From assembly GCF_008365375.1 (NCBI RefSeq), contig NZ_QOKW01000015.1:1-64000 (forward strand): 64,000 bases of DNA. Reading direction: 5' to 3'. Of the stretch, positions 43,314 to 52,320 are shown one piece after another. The position numbers were made by a program, and so were the translations under genes. How positions within the stretch are numbered: the first letter of the stretch is position 1; every line of letters starts with the position of its first letter. Source of the stretch: Roseomonas genomospecies 6 (lineage in GTDB: Bacteria; Pseudomonadota; Alphaproteobacteria; Azospirillales; Azospirillaceae). The notes under the pieces were generated by a model. It ran no database searches. It had not been told where the DNA came from and saw nothing but the letters and a program-made list of their open reading frames with translations.

Positions 43314-43967
43314 TCACGGCGCCGCGGTCAGCATCGCGTCGCGGCGGCAGCGGTCCACCACCTTGGCGCCGCAGGGGATGAAGGCCAACTCCTTGCTCAG
43401 GCACAGCCGGACCTCCGCCACGTCGCGCTTGGAACAGACGAGCGCCACCGACTCCGGCTCAAGTCCCGGGTTGGCCTGGACGAACAGACGCTCCACCTGG
43501 GTCGCGGGGATTGACAGGTCGGGCTTCGGGGACTGGAGCGCCTCGGGGATCTTGACCTTGCCGAAGGCCGTCCGGACCTGAGCGAAGTAATCGGTCACAG
43601 GCAGGCCGCTGCAGGTGCCGTGCTTCGTCCACTGGTGTACGATCAGCCCGACGCTGGGCATCACCGGCATGGTGGCGTCCACCACCGCCTTGGGCACGCT
43701 GCGGTCGCGGGTGCAGGTGGCCGGGTAGCCGCCGTTGGTGTATTGCGGCCACAGGCCATGGACGATGAAGCCGAACTTGCGCTCCACACCGCACTGGTCG
43801 GGATCGGCGCCGCCCTGCTCCTTGGCGCAATGGGTCGGCGACCAGGACAGGCTGAGCACGTAATAATCGAAGGTGCCGGGCTCCGCCTTGCGCTGCGCCC
43901 AGGACGTGCCGGTCATCGTCGCGAGCGCAATCAAAGCGGCGGCGATGGCTGACAAAACCGTCTTCAT
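43314..43967 (-). CDS. Secreted ribonuclease T2
   Basis: 217 aa. Signal peptide about 1-24 (LSAIAAALIALATMTGTSWAQ). Both catalytic segments of the T2 family are present: FIVHGLWPQ (CAS I, catalytic His) and HQWTKHGTCSG (CAS II, His and Glu-region). Eight or so cysteines in the mature part suit disulfides in the periplasm. It cuts RNA without sequence strictness and probably scavenges external RNA. It is convergent with accC. Confidence 0.92.
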   Translation of the reverse strand: MKTVLSAIAAALIALATMTGTSWAQRKAEPGTFDYYVLSLSWSPTHCAKEQGGADPDQCGVERKFGFIVHGLWPQYTNGGYPATCTRDRSVPKAVVDATMPVMPSVGLIVHQWTKHGTCSGLPVTDYFAQVRTAFGKVKIPEALQSPKPDLSIPATQVERLFVQANPGLEPESVALVCSKRDVAEVRLCLSKELAFIPCGAKVVDRCRRDAMLTAAP

Positions 43968-44092
43968 GATGGATTTCCTTCAATAAACACGCTCTTCCGT
44001 TGCATACCATGGTGGGAGCCACCTGTCGCGCGGAAGTGGTGTGCCGAGATAACGTTGCTGGGGAGAGGGGGCAAACGGGTATAGTGGCGGCG

Positions 44093-44734
44093 ATGATCGA
44101 GCTGTCCGCATCGCTGCTTCTGCGCGCCTACGCCGCCGGCATCTTCCCGATGGCGGAGAACGCCGACTCCGAAGAGCTGTACTGGTTCGATCCGGAGCGG
44201 CGCGGAGTCCTGCCATTGGACGGCTTCCACGTCCCGCGCAAGCTGCGCAAGACCGTGCGGCGCGGCCCGTTCGAGCTGCGATTCGACACGGCCTTCCGCG
44301 CGGTGATCGAAGCCTGCGCCGAGCCGACGTCGGAGCGCCCGAAGACCTGGATCAACGGCGACATCCTGCGGCTCTACACCGAACTGCACGAACGGGGATG
44401 CGCCCACAGCGTGGAATGCTGGAGCGGGGGGCGGCTCGTCGGCGGGCTGTACGGCGTGGCGCTGGGCGGGGCCTTCTTCGGGGAGAGCATGTTCAGCCGC
44501 GTCACCGACGCCAGCAAGGTGGCGCTGGTGCATCTGGTCGCCCGGCTGCGGGCTGCGGGCTACACGCTGCTGGACGCGCAATTCGTGACGGAGCATCTGA
44601 GCCAGTTCGGCGCGGTCGAGATCCCGCGCACAGAATACCGCCGCCGGCTGGCCGCCGCGCTGGCGGTGCCGACGGACTTCGGCGGCGTGGATCAGGGGAA
44701 GGCCATCGCGGCGCTTCTGGGGGCGGAGGGCTGA
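44093..44734 (+). CDS. aat: Leucyl/phenylalanyl-tRNA-protein transferase
   Basis: 213 aa. It attaches Leu or Phe to N-terminal Arg/Lys (N-end rule, feeding ClpAP). Motifs: [43 protein letters not shown] and the active-site region [30 protein letters not shown]. The start at 44093 gives the usual N-terminus. A -10-like TATAGT ends only eight bases before the ATG, so the transcript may have almost no leader. Confidence 0.95.
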   Translation: MIELSASLLLRAYAAGIFPMAENADSEELYWFDPERRGVLPLDGFHVPRKLRKTVRRGPFELRFDTAFRAVIEACAEPTSERPKTWINGDILRLYTELHERGCAHSVECWSGGRLVGGLYGVALGGAFFGESMFSRVTDASKVALVHLVARLRAAGYTLLDAQFVTEHLSQFGAVEIPRTEYRRRLAAALAVPTDFGGVDQGKAIAALLGAEG

Positions 44735-44749
44735 GCCGCGAGGCTTGCC

Positions 44750-45193
44750 TCACTCGCCCTCGCAGGACAGAACCCAGACATCGTAGATCGGGTGCTCCAT
44801 CGCCGACAGGGCGGGGCTGGAGGCGAACATCCAGCCGCTGAACACCGGCTCCGCCTGCTCGCCGGGCTTGCTCTCGATCACTTCGAGGAAGGCGGCGGTT
44901 TCCGGAGTCTCGATGGGCGGGTTCTCCTTGCAGGCGCGCAGCGTGATGCGCAGGCTGCCGAGCGCCTTGGTCTCGCCCACCGCGATGGTGAAGGTGGAGG
45001 TGCGGGCGGTGATCTTGTCCAGCCCCTGGAGCTTCGCGGCGGGGCGGCTCACCATCTCCTCCGGCACCGGGGCGGCGTCGGCCCGGCTAGGCAGCCCCAG
45101 GGCCGGAAGGCAGAGGAGCGCGGCCGACAGGGCCGCGCCGCGAACGCTTGTGCCAGCGATCTGGCCGATGAAGCTTTTCGGAGTCGTCGTCAC
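44750..45193 (-). CDS. DUF2155 domain protein, exported
   Basis: 147 aa. A signal peptide (about 15-42, GAALSAALLCLPALGLPSRADAAP) and the DUF2155 core: KLQGLDKITARTSTFTIAVGETKALGSLRITLRACKENPP, ending WMFASSPALSAMEHPIYDVWVLSCEGE. Two cysteines could form a disulfide. It sits at the end of a conserved run with aat and NDUFA12. Function unknown. Confidence 0.9.
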   Translation of the reverse strand: MTTTPKSFIGQIAGTSVRGAALSAALLCLPALGLPSRADAAPVPEEMVSRPAAKLQGLDKITARTSTFTIAVGETKALGSLRITLRACKENPPIETPETAAFLEVIESKPGEQAEPVFSGWMFASSPALSAMEHPIYDVWVLSCEGE

Positions 45194-45283
45194 TGGGGAT
45201 CGCTTCCGTGATGTCGAACGGCGTGGGCCGAAACCCGACAGCCTTCTATCCCGGAAGCGGCGCCCCGTCCACTGAATGACCGC

Positions 45284-45550
45284 TTACTGGGTGACGCTGC
45301 CGGTGGACCGGCTGCCGGTAGACCTGTTGGTGGTCGACGGGCCATCGGTGCCGTTCTTCTCCTCGACCTTCTGGGTGGCGGTGCCGGCTCCGGCGCCCGC
45401 GGCCCCGCCGACCACCGCGCCGACCGGCCCGCCGATCACGGCGCCCGCCGCTGCCCCGCCCAGCGCACCGCTGGCGGCCTTCTCTTCCGTGTTGACGCCG
45501 CAGGCCGCGGCGAGCAGGGCGAATCCAAGAACCAGGAAACGCGCTTTCAT
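45284..45550 (-). CDS. Glycine-zipper lipoprotein, 88 aa
   Basis: A lipoprotein signal (MKARFLVLGFALLAAACG, lipobox LAAAC), then a glycine-zipper span (KAASGALGGAAAGAVIGGPVGAVVGGAAGAGAG) and a Thr/Ser-rich tail (TDGPSTTNRSTGSRSTGSVTQ). Such proteins sit in the outer membrane. The start at 45550 gives a standard lipoprotein signal. It is separated from mlaD by a terminator, so it has its own promoter. Confidence 0.82.
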   Translation of the reverse strand: MKARFLVLGFALLAAACGVNTEEKAASGALGGAAAGAVIGGPVGAVVGGAAGAGAGTATQKVEEKNGTDGPSTTNRSTGSRSTGSVTQ

Positions 45551-45658
45551 CGCTGATCTCCTCCTTGATAGGTCTGGCGTGATGGGTCTGCGGGAGGAAA
45601 CGGCAGCGTGGCCGCGGCTGTTCCGGAAGGGACTGGGAAAAAGTGGAGGCCGCAAACG

Positions 45659-45681
45659 AAAAAAGGGGCCCTGCGGCCCCT
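45659..45681 (-). terminator. Terminator after mlaD
   Basis: On the minus strand GGGGCC (from 45680) pairs with GGCCCC around GCAG, followed by TTTTTT at 45664-45659. Confidence 0.82.
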
Positions 45682-45707
45682 CCGTTCGTCACGACTCGGT
45701 GCATCGC

Positions 45708-46193
45708 CTACAGCTTGGGCGGCTCGCCGCCGTTCTCGCCGGGCTTGCTCATGTTCTGCAGCGAGAAGATGACCTGACCCAGGAGCTGCTCGATCCCGGG
45801 GGTGCTCTGCGTGTACTCGACGCGCCCGTTCGGCTTGATCATGTCCTCTTCGCCGCCCGGCTCCAGCGACAGGAACTTGCCGCCCAGCAGGCTTTCCGAG
45901 GCGATGACCGCCGCGGTGTCCTTGGGCAACCGGATGTCCGGGTGGATCGACATGTGCACGACCGCCTGATAGCTCTTCGGGTCGAGCGTCAGTTCGGTGA
46001 CGGACCCCACCTTGACGCCGCTGATCCGCACGTCCGCCCCGCTCTGCAGGCCGGAGATGCTGGAGAAGTTGGCGGTCAGGGCATAGCCGCTCACCTTGCG
46101 CAAATCGGCGCTGGTGTAGGCGAAAGCCAGAAAAAAGCCGGCCACGGCGAGGACGACCCCGCCGAGCACGGTTTCAATCACATTGCGGCGCAT
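45708..46193 (-). CDS. mlaD: MCE-domain lipid-transport protein (MlaD type)
   Basis: 161 aa. One N-terminal membrane anchor (about 6-27, VIETVLGGVVLAVAGFFLAFAY), then a single MCE domain (about 38-125: YALTANFSSISGLQSGADVRISGVKVGSVTELTLDPKSYQAVVHMSI ... SESLLGGKFLSLEPGGEEDMI). It holds phospholipid in the hexameric ring of the Mla retrograde pathway. MlaE/F/C are not in the window, so it is an isolated mla gene, common in alphaproteobacteria where it sits beside NDUFA12. Confidence 0.92.
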   Translation of the reverse strand: MRRNVIETVLGGVVLAVAGFFLAFAYTSADLRKVSGYALTANFSSISGLQSGADVRISGVKVGSVTELTLDPKSYQAVVHMSIHPDIRLPKDTAAVIASESLLGGKFLSLEPGGEEDMIKPNGRVEYTQSTPGIEQLLGQVIFSLQNMSKPGENGGEPPKL

Positions 46194-46223
46194 GAGAGAT
46201 TCCTAAAGGACCGCGCGGGGGTC

Positions 46224-46616
46224 TCAGCCCGGAGTCCAGGGTTCGTAATCGCCGGTGGCGCGCACGCGCTGCCCGCCGGCGTACTGGTGCCCGGGCGGCC
46301 GGTAGGCCCCGAGCGACCCCGACAGGTTCGGGACATGCTCCTTCTGCCACGGCTTGTGGAAGGCGCTGTTGCCCTCCGGCAGCGGGTCCTTGGTGGTGTG
46401 ATGCAGCCAGGCGTGCCATTCCGGCGGCACCTTGGAGGCGTCCGGTTCCCCGGCATAGATCACCCAGCGGCGTTCCTTCACGGCAGCGATGGCGCTGGGG
46501 GAACGGTAGTAGGTGTTGCCGAAGCGGTCGGTGCCGACCTTGTTGCCACGGCGCCAGGTGACAAACCGGATGTGGATGTTCGCCATCCAGGTGATCAGGG
46601 AGATTTTCTCGCTCAT
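46224..46616 (-). CDS. NADH:ubiquinone oxidoreductase accessory subunit, NDUFA12 family
   Basis: 130 aa. WRRGNKVGTDRFGNTYYRSPSAIAAVKERRWVIYAGEPDASKVPPEWHAWLHHTTKDPLP is the clear NDUFA12/B17.2 pattern, a complex I accessory subunit shared by alphaproteobacteria and mitochondria. No membrane span; it binds the matrix/cytoplasmic arm. The 46616 start (MSEKISLI) is chosen as the family N-terminus. It lies upstream of mlaD by 30 bases in the same strand, likely cotranscribed. Confidence 0.93.
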   Translation of the reverse strand: MSEKISLITWMANIHIRFVTWRRGNKVGTDRFGNTYYRSPSAIAAVKERRWVIYAGEPDASKVPPEWHAWLHHTTKDPLPEGNSAFHKPWQKEHVPNLSGSLGAYRPPGHQYAGGQRVRATGDYEPWTPG

Positions 46617-46745
46617 CGTCGCTCGCGGTCGGTAAGCCATTCGGCCGGACGGGCTGGCCGGTTAAACGCGGGCGGCACTATGACACCCCCGGCCACGCTC
46701 GTCCACAGACTCTGCAACGTCTTTTCCCGCCTGACGGATTTGCCG

Positions 46746-47411
46746 TCAGGCGATGCGCCGGTCGGTCAGCAGCAGGCGGACGGCGAATCCCAGGAACAGC
46801 ACCCCCGCGACGCCGTCCAGAACGGCCCGGACCCGCGCGTTGGACAGCGCCCGCCGCGCCGCGCCGGCGCTGAGCGCGGCCACCCCCAGAAGATAAAGGC
46901 AGCCGATCCCGCCGAGGATCGACCCCAGCAGGAAGATCTGCAGCGCGACGTGGCCGAGCGCCGGTGCGACGAATTGCGGCACGAAGGCGAGGTAGAACAG
47001 GATGACCTTCGGGTTCAGCAGGTTCGTCAGCAGCGCCTGGAGGAAGACCCGGTGCGCCGGGGCCGACTCGGGCTTGGCGGTCGCCATATCCTCACCGCCG
47101 CCGAAGCCGGTCCGCAGCGCGCTCCACAGGGCGCGCCCGCCGATCCACCCCAGATAGGCGCCGCCCGCGTAGCGCAGCACGTCGAACAGAGCCGGCGAGG
47201 CGGCGACCAGGGCGGAGATGCCGGCGGCGGCCAGAAGCGCGTGGATCAGATTGCCCAGCGTGATGCCCACGGTGGCGACCACCCCGGCGTTGCGCCCGTC
47301 CATCACGCTGCGCGACAGGACCAGGAGCGAATCCGGCCCCGGCGCCACCGTCAGCACCAACGCCGCGACGAGATAGAGCTGAAGCAGGTGGGGGTCCAAG
47401 GGCAGGGACAT
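46746..47411 (-). CDS. LysE family amino-acid/metabolite exporter
   Basis: 221 aa with five to six membrane segments. Family signature APGPDSLLVLSRSVMDGRNAGVVATVGITLGNLIHALLAAAG, plus LLTNLLNPKVILFYLAFVPQFV. Members export lysine, homoserine/threonine lactone-like metabolites and others; the substrate cannot be read from sequence. It lies 13 bases after lpxL in the same direction. Confidence 0.92.
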   Translation of the reverse strand: MSLPLDPHLLQLYLVAALVLTVAPGPDSLLVLSRSVMDGRNAGVVATVGITLGNLIHALLAAAGISALVAASPALFDVLRYAGGAYLGWIGGRALWSALRTGFGGGEDMATAKPESAPAHRVFLQALLTNLLNPKVILFYLAFVPQFVAPALGHVALQIFLLGSILGGIGCLYLLGVAALSAGAARRALSNARVRAVLDGVAGVLFLGFAVRLLLTDRRIA

Positions 47412-47424
47412 GGGGGATTCTCCG

Positions 47425-48333
47425 TCAGTCGGGCCAGCGCCGGTGCAGCCACAGCCATTGGGCGGGGCGTTCCCGAATCCATTGCTCCAACAGGGCGTTC
47501 AGACGCTCCATCAAAATCCGCACATCAGCGTTGCGGTCCCCGGTGTTCGGGGGTTCCACGGGGGGAAGCACGGTGATGCGGAAGCGCGCGCCGTCCAGCC
47601 GCTCGGCCCGCGCCGGAACCAGCGGGATGCCCAGCCGCAGGGCAAGCTGCGCCGCCGCCGGGGCGGTCATGGCGTCGCGCCCGAAGAAGGGGATGGGCAT
47701 GCCGTCGTTCAGCTTCTGGTCGATCAGCATGCCGACGTGGCCGCCCTTGGTCAGGACGCGGATCAGCGTGCGCGCGCCCTCGGACCCCTTGGGGATCTGG
47801 GTGCCGGAGGCGGCTCCCCGCAGTTCGGTCAGCAGCTTGGCCACATAGGGGTTGTTGGGTGCCCGGTAGACCACGGCCAGTTCCGCGCCCATCTTGCGGG
47901 AACAGACGGACTGCACCTCCCAATTGGCGAAATGGCCGGACACCAGGATGCCGGCCTTGCCGTCGTCGCGCAGGGCCTCGATGTGCTCCCCGCCGACGAT
48001 GTCCACCCGCCCGCCGGGGCCGTAGTCGCTGATTTCGTCCAGATGGGGGTATTCGGCGACGACGCGGCCCAAATTGTCCCACATGCCGAGGACGATGGCG
48101 TCGATCTCCGCGCGGGACTTCTCGGGGAACGCGCGCTCCAGGTTGCGGCGCGCGGTGCGCGTGCCGGGCAGGCGCGGTCCGACGGTCCGTCCGATCCAGC
48201 CGCCGAGAGCCGACGCGCGGTCGAGCGGCAGGGCGCGGAACAGGCCGCAGAGGCCGTGGACGAGGACGGCTTCCAGCGGATAGGCGACCCGGCGGGTCAG
48301 CCAGGTCGCCAGGGGGCCGCGCGGCTTAGCCAT
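47425..48333 (-). CDS. Lipid A late acyltransferase (LpxL/HtrB family)
   Basis: 302 aa. An N-terminal hydrophobic region, then the acyltransferase domain with the HxxxxE-type motif in LVSGHFANWEVQSVC (His and Glu) and NNPYVAKLLTELRG, MLIDQKLNDGMPIPFFGRDA. It transfers a secondary acyl chain to lipid IVA/Kdo2-lipid IVA. The start overlaps lpxK by eight bases; the run waaA-lpxK-lpxL is a lipid A-completion operon. Confidence 0.9.
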   Translation of the reverse strand: MAKPRGPLATWLTRRVAYPLEAVLVHGLCGLFRALPLDRASALGGWIGRTVGPRLPGTRTARRNLERAFPEKSRAEIDAIVLGMWDNLGRVVAEYPHLDEISDYGPGGRVDIVGGEHIEALRDDGKAGILVSGHFANWEVQSVCSRKMGAELAVVYRAPNNPYVAKLLTELRGAASGTQIPKGSEGARTLIRVLTKGGHVGMLIDQKLNDGMPIPFFGRDAMTAPAAAQLALRLGIPLVPARAERLDGARFRITVLPPVEPPNTGDRNADVRILMERLNALLEQWIRERPAQWLWLHRRWPD

Positions 48334-49336
48334 TCGGAACTCCAGTCAAATGCCCGGTCGGAAGAGAGGTGAGCAGACGGTCGAGCGCGGCGGGCTCCCG
48401 CCAGACGGCGCGCACCGGCACCACCCGGACCAGGGCGCGCAGATCGTCCGGCAGGCGGACGGCGTCCTTCGCCGTGGTGACGGGCAGGGCGCCCAGCGCG
48501 GCGGCGCGGTCCAACAGGGCCAGCACCTCCTCGGGGCGGTAGGGGTGGTGATCGGCGAAGGCGGCGCGCTCCACCACGCGGGCGCCCAGCGCCTCCAGCG
48601 TGGCGAAGAACTTCTCGGGACGCCCGATGCCGGCGAAGGCCAGGACCGTCCGCCCGGCCAGCGCGCGGGCCTCCTCCACCGGCTCCAGCCGGGCGTGGAG
48701 GACCGGCAGGGCGCCGGCCACCCGGCGCTCCACCCCGGCGCGGTCCTCGCCCACCACGACCACGGCCCCGGCGCGCGCCAGCCCGCGGGCCACCGGCTCG
48801 CGCAGGGGGCCGGCGGGGACGAGATGGCCGTTGCCGAAGCCCACCGCCCCGTCCACCACGATCAGCGAGAGGTCCTTGGCGAGGCCGGGATTTTGGAAGC
48901 CGTCGTCCATCACCAGAACGGAGGCGCCCGCCGCGACCGCCGCCCGCGCCCCGGCGGCGCGGTCGCGCGCCACCCAGCAGGGGCCGTGGGAGGCCAGCAG
49001 CAGCGCCTCGTCGCCCACCGCCGCGGAGTCGTGGATGCCGGGATCGACGGCCAGCGGGCCGTGCTCCCGCCCGCCATGGCCGCGCGTAAGGAAAGCGGGG
49101 ACCGCGCCACGGGCGCGCAGAGCCTCCGCCACGGCGATGCAGACCGGCGTCTTGCCCGCCCCGCCCGCCACCAGATTGCCGACGCAGATCACCGGCGCCC
49201 CGGCCCGCTCCGGGCGTCCCGACGCCATGCGCAGCCGCCCGGCCAGCCCGTAGAGCGCGCCCAGCGGGGCGAGAGCCCAGCCCAGGGCCGCCCCGGCCGG
49301 ACCGCCGGACCCGTACCAGAAACCGGGCGTCCTCAT
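48326..49336 (-). CDS. lpxK: Tetraacyldisaccharide 4'-kinase
   Basis: 336 aa. It phosphorylates the 4' position of the lipid A disaccharide. N-terminal membrane-associated helix, then the P-loop VAGGAGKTPVCIAVAEAL (about 55) and the family motifs RGHGG and DDGFQNPGLAKDLSLIVVD. It overlaps waaA by four bases and lpxL by eight, so translation of all three is coupled. Confidence 0.96.
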   Translation of the reverse strand: MRTPGFWYGSGGPAGAALGWALAPLGALYGLAGRLRMASGRPERAGAPVICVGNLVAGGAGKTPVCIAVAEALRARGAVPAFLTRGHGGREHGPLAVDPGIHDSAAVGDEALLLASHGPCWVARDRAAGARAAVAAGASVLVMDDGFQNPGLAKDLSLIVVDGAVGFGNGHLVPAGPLREPVARGLARAGAVVVVGEDRAGVERRVAGALPVLHARLEPVEEARALAGRTVLAFAGIGRPEKFFATLEALGARVVERAAFADHHPYRPEEVLALLDRAAALGALPVTTAKDAVRLPDDLRALVRVVPVRAVWREPAALDRLLTSLPTGHLTGVPNG

Positions 49337-50616
49337 GCCGCGGGGCGGACGCCGCCGGCGCCCAGGACGGGGGCGAGCGCCGCCAGGGCGCGGTCGACGA
49401 TCCGCCGGTTGCCCTCGGTCACCGCCGCCGCCCCGGCGGCGACGCGGGCGCGGGCCACGTCATCGGTCAACAGGCGCCCGACCGCCTCGGGCAGGTCGTC
49501 CGCGCCGGCCACGGGCACGGCTCCCCCGGCGGCTTCGAGCTGGCGGGTGATCTCCGTGAAATTCCACATGTGCGGGCCGTAGAGGACGGCGCAGCCGAGC
49601 AGGGCGGGCTCCACCGGGTTCTGGCCGCCGTGCGGCACGAAGGACCCGCCCATGCACACCACCGGCGCCAGCCGGTAGAACAACCCCATCTCACCCATGG
49701 TGTCGGCGATGTGCACGGCGTCCGTGGCGGCGGGCAGGGTTCCCTCGCTGCGCCGCGACACGGTCAGGCCGCGCCCGCGCAGAAGCGCGGCGATGCCGGC
49801 GCCGCGGTGGGCGTGGCGGGGGATCAGCAGGGTCAGCAGGCCGGGCAGGCGCGGGGCCAGCGCCTCGTGCACCGCGGTGGCCAGTTCGTCCTCGCCCGGG
49901 TGCGTGCTGGCGAGCAGCCAGACCGGGCGTCCGGCGCAGGCCGCGCGCAGGGCCGCCAGGGCCTCCGGATCGGCGGGCGGCGGCTCCGCGGAGAATTTCA
50001 GGTTGCCGACGCTGGCGACACCCTGCGCGCCCAGCCGGCGCAGCCGGTCGGCGTCCCCGTCCGACTGGGCCAGAGTGACCTGGAAGGTGGAAAGCAGCGG
50101 CGTGATGAGGCCCGACGCGCAGCGCCAGCGGGAGAAGGAGCGTTCCGACATGCGGGCGTTGACCAGAGCCGCCGGAATGCCCCGCGTCCGCACGGCGCCG
50201 AGCAGGTTGGGCCAGATCTCCGATTCCGTCCACAGCGCCAGATCAGGCTGCCAATGGTCGAGAAAGCGGTCCACCGCCGCCGGCAGATCCACCGGAACAT
50301 ACTGATGAAAGGCGCGCTCCGGCAGGCGGCGGCCCATCAGCTCCGCCGAGGTGACGGTGCCCGTGGTCATCAGGATGGTCAGGTCCGGCGTTTCGTCCAG
50401 CAGGCGGTCGATGAGGACGAGCACCGAGTTCGCCTCGCCCACGCTGGCCGCGTGAATCCAGGCGAGCCGCCCCGGCGGGCGCGGGCGCGTGGCCGTGCCG
50501 AAACGCTCCCCCCGGCGGGCGGAATCCTCCTTGCCGGCGGCCAGCCGCCGGTCGAGATACAGACGAACCGCCGGCCCGGCGAGGGTCGTCAGGCCGCGGT
50601 AGAGTGATTGAAGCAT
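49333..50616 (-). CDS. waaA: Kdo transferase
   Basis: 427 aa. Attaches Kdo to lipid IVA. N-terminal anchor region (LYRGLTTLAGPAVRLYLDRR), GERFG motif, WIHAASVGEANSVLVLIDRL, WTESEIWPNLLGAVRTRGIPAALVNARMSERSF and the C-terminal donor site GGSFVPHGGQNPVEPALLG. The start at 50616 is the usual family start; one earlier in-frame Met exists. It leads the lipid A operon; upstream it is divergent from the broken chemoreceptor. Confidence 0.95.
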   Translation of the reverse strand: MLQSLYRGLTTLAGPAVRLYLDRRLAAGKEDSARRGERFGTATRPRPPGRLAWIHAASVGEANSVLVLIDRLLDETPDLTILMTTGTVTSAELMGRRLPERAFHQYVPVDLPAAVDRFLDHWQPDLALWTESEIWPNLLGAVRTRGIPAALVNARMSERSFSRWRCASGLITPLLSTFQVTLAQSDGDADRLRRLGAQGVASVGNLKFSAEPPPADPEALAALRAACAGRPVWLLASTHPGEDELATAVHEALAPRLPGLLTLLIPRHAHRGAGIAALLRGRGLTVSRRSEGTLPAATDAVHIADTMGEMGLFYRLAPVVCMGGSFVPHGGQNPVEPALLGCAVLYGPHMWNFTEITRQLEAAGGAVPVAGADDLPEAVGRLLTDDVARARVAAGAAAVTEGNRRIVDRALAALAPVLGAGGVRPAA

Positions 50617-50913
50617 TCGGGTCGAAACGCCATCCGACAAAACCAACGCGGCCGGTTTGATCTCCCGGCCGCGGTCGCCACCACTTTAGCACGGCGGGCT
50701 GTGGCAGAGGTAAGGCTTTGCGCTGACGCCTTCCGGAGGGCTGATGGCCATAGGGGATGGTCGGCATACCGGAGTATGACGATTATGGGGTGGCTTATGA
50801 TAATTTTGAAGCAATCCGGTTCTAAGATGACTTCGTAGAAACACAGACAGCGTGTGGGAAGGCGGGTGAAGCGCCGGCCACCAACCATTGGCCCTCCAAT
50901 TGATAGAGGATGA

Positions 50914-52278
50914 ATGCGGATCATGGCAGGCGGACAGCAGCGTGACGGTCAGGACCACCGGCTCCGGGCTTTCGACATCGCGGAGGCGGACATCGCGCGG
51001 CTGCGCGCGCTCCGGGATTTCGCGGAGCGCCGTTTGCCGCTGCTGCTGGAACAATGGCATGACGCCTTCTCGGCCTGGCCGGAAATCCGCAACGCCTTGA
51101 CTCTGCCGGACGTTCACTCCGCGCGCGTTTCCCACTGGACCCGCGTGGTTTCGGGCGATCTGGGGCCGGGATTCCTGGAGTCGGCCCATCGTCTGGCCAA
51201 GGCCTTCTACGACAACGGCGTGCCCGGCTATGCCGTCGCCATCTGCCACCACACGGTGTCCAACGGCATCGTCCGCGAGTTGGGCCTGGACGCGCCGGAA
51301 CGGCGGAGGCTTCCGTTCGGGTCCGGCAAGGGGGCGGAGAAGGCGGCCTTGCGCGACACTCTGGGCCGGGTCACCTGGCTCGACCTCGAAGTGCTTCTGG
51401 AGACCTACGCGGAGGCGGAGCGGGAGAGCAAGCGCACCATCCTGAACCATCTCGCCGACAGCCTGGAAGGCAGCGTCCGGAGCATCGCCGGCAACACGGT
51501 GGCCGCGTCGGACGAGATGCGCGGCCACGCCCAGCGCATGGCGCAGATCGCCGCCGCCACCAACCGCCAATCGCTCGCCGTGGCCTCCGCCGCCGAGCAG
51601 GCGTCCGCCAACGTGCAGACGGTCGCCGCGGCGTCGGAACAGCTCGCCAGCTCCATCGCCGAGATCAGCCGGCAGGTCAGCTAGTCCTCGCAAGTCGCCC
51701 GCGGCGCGGTGGCCGAGGCGGAGCGGACCAACGCCACCGTCAACGGGCTGGTCGATGCCGCGCAGAGGATCGGCGCGGTGCTTCAGCTCATCAACGGCAT
51801 CGCCGGGCAGACCAATCTGCTGGCGCTGAACGCCACCATCGAGGCGGCGCGGGCCGGGGAGGCCGGAAAGGGCTTCGCCGTGGTGGCGAGCGAGGTGAAG
51901 AGCCTCGCCAACCAGACGGCCAAGGCCACGGAGGACATCTCCGTCCAGATCGCCGGCATCCAGGAGGTGGCGCGCAGTTCCGCGGAGGCGCTGAACGGCA
52001 TCGGCGCCACCATCGGCACCATCAACGACATCGTCATGACCGTCGCCGCCGCGGTGGAGGAGCAGACCGCCGCCACCCGGGAAATCGCACGCAACGTGCA
52101 GGAGGCCGCCCACGGAACCCGCAGCGTGACCGAGACCATCGGGTCGGTGACCGGGGGCGCCTCGGAGACCGGCAACCTCGCCGAAGAGGTGCTGGGGGCC
52201 GCCGGAAACCTGCACCGTGAATCCGACCGCCTGCGCGAGAGCGTGGACCTGTTCATGCAGCGCATCCGCGCCGCGTGA
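50914..52278 (+). pseudogene. Globin-coupled chemoreceptor interrupted by one in-frame TAG
   Basis: A single frame of 454 codons, soluble, interrupted only by TAG at 51682-51684. Before the stop: a protoglobin-type sensor (about residues 15-170, RLRAFDIAEADIARLRALRDFAERRLPLLLEQWHDAFSAWP) and the first helix of a signalling hairpin (to EISRQVS). After it: SSQVARGAV and the complete tip and return helix ([45 protein letters not shown]). A Gln codon (CAG) is expected at the stop, a one-base change. At the place of the heme-binding His of protoglobins there is Phe98 (AKAFYDNG). Without readthrough, a 256-aa fragment without a signalling tip is made. Confidence 0.82.
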
Positions 52279-52320
52279 CGGTGGCAGGCCGGGACGGTGG
52301 CGGACCGGCCTGGGGCAGGC

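Noticed and set aside
43314-43967. RNase T2 as the toxin of a defence or toxin-antitoxin pair
   Set aside because: It has a signal peptide, so it acts outside the cytoplasm, and no immunity gene adjoins it; a scavenging role is simpler.
44055-44092. Promoter TTGCTG/TATAGT immediately before aat
   Set aside because: Spacer is 19 bases and the -35 is poor; recorded in the aat entry only as a possible short leader.
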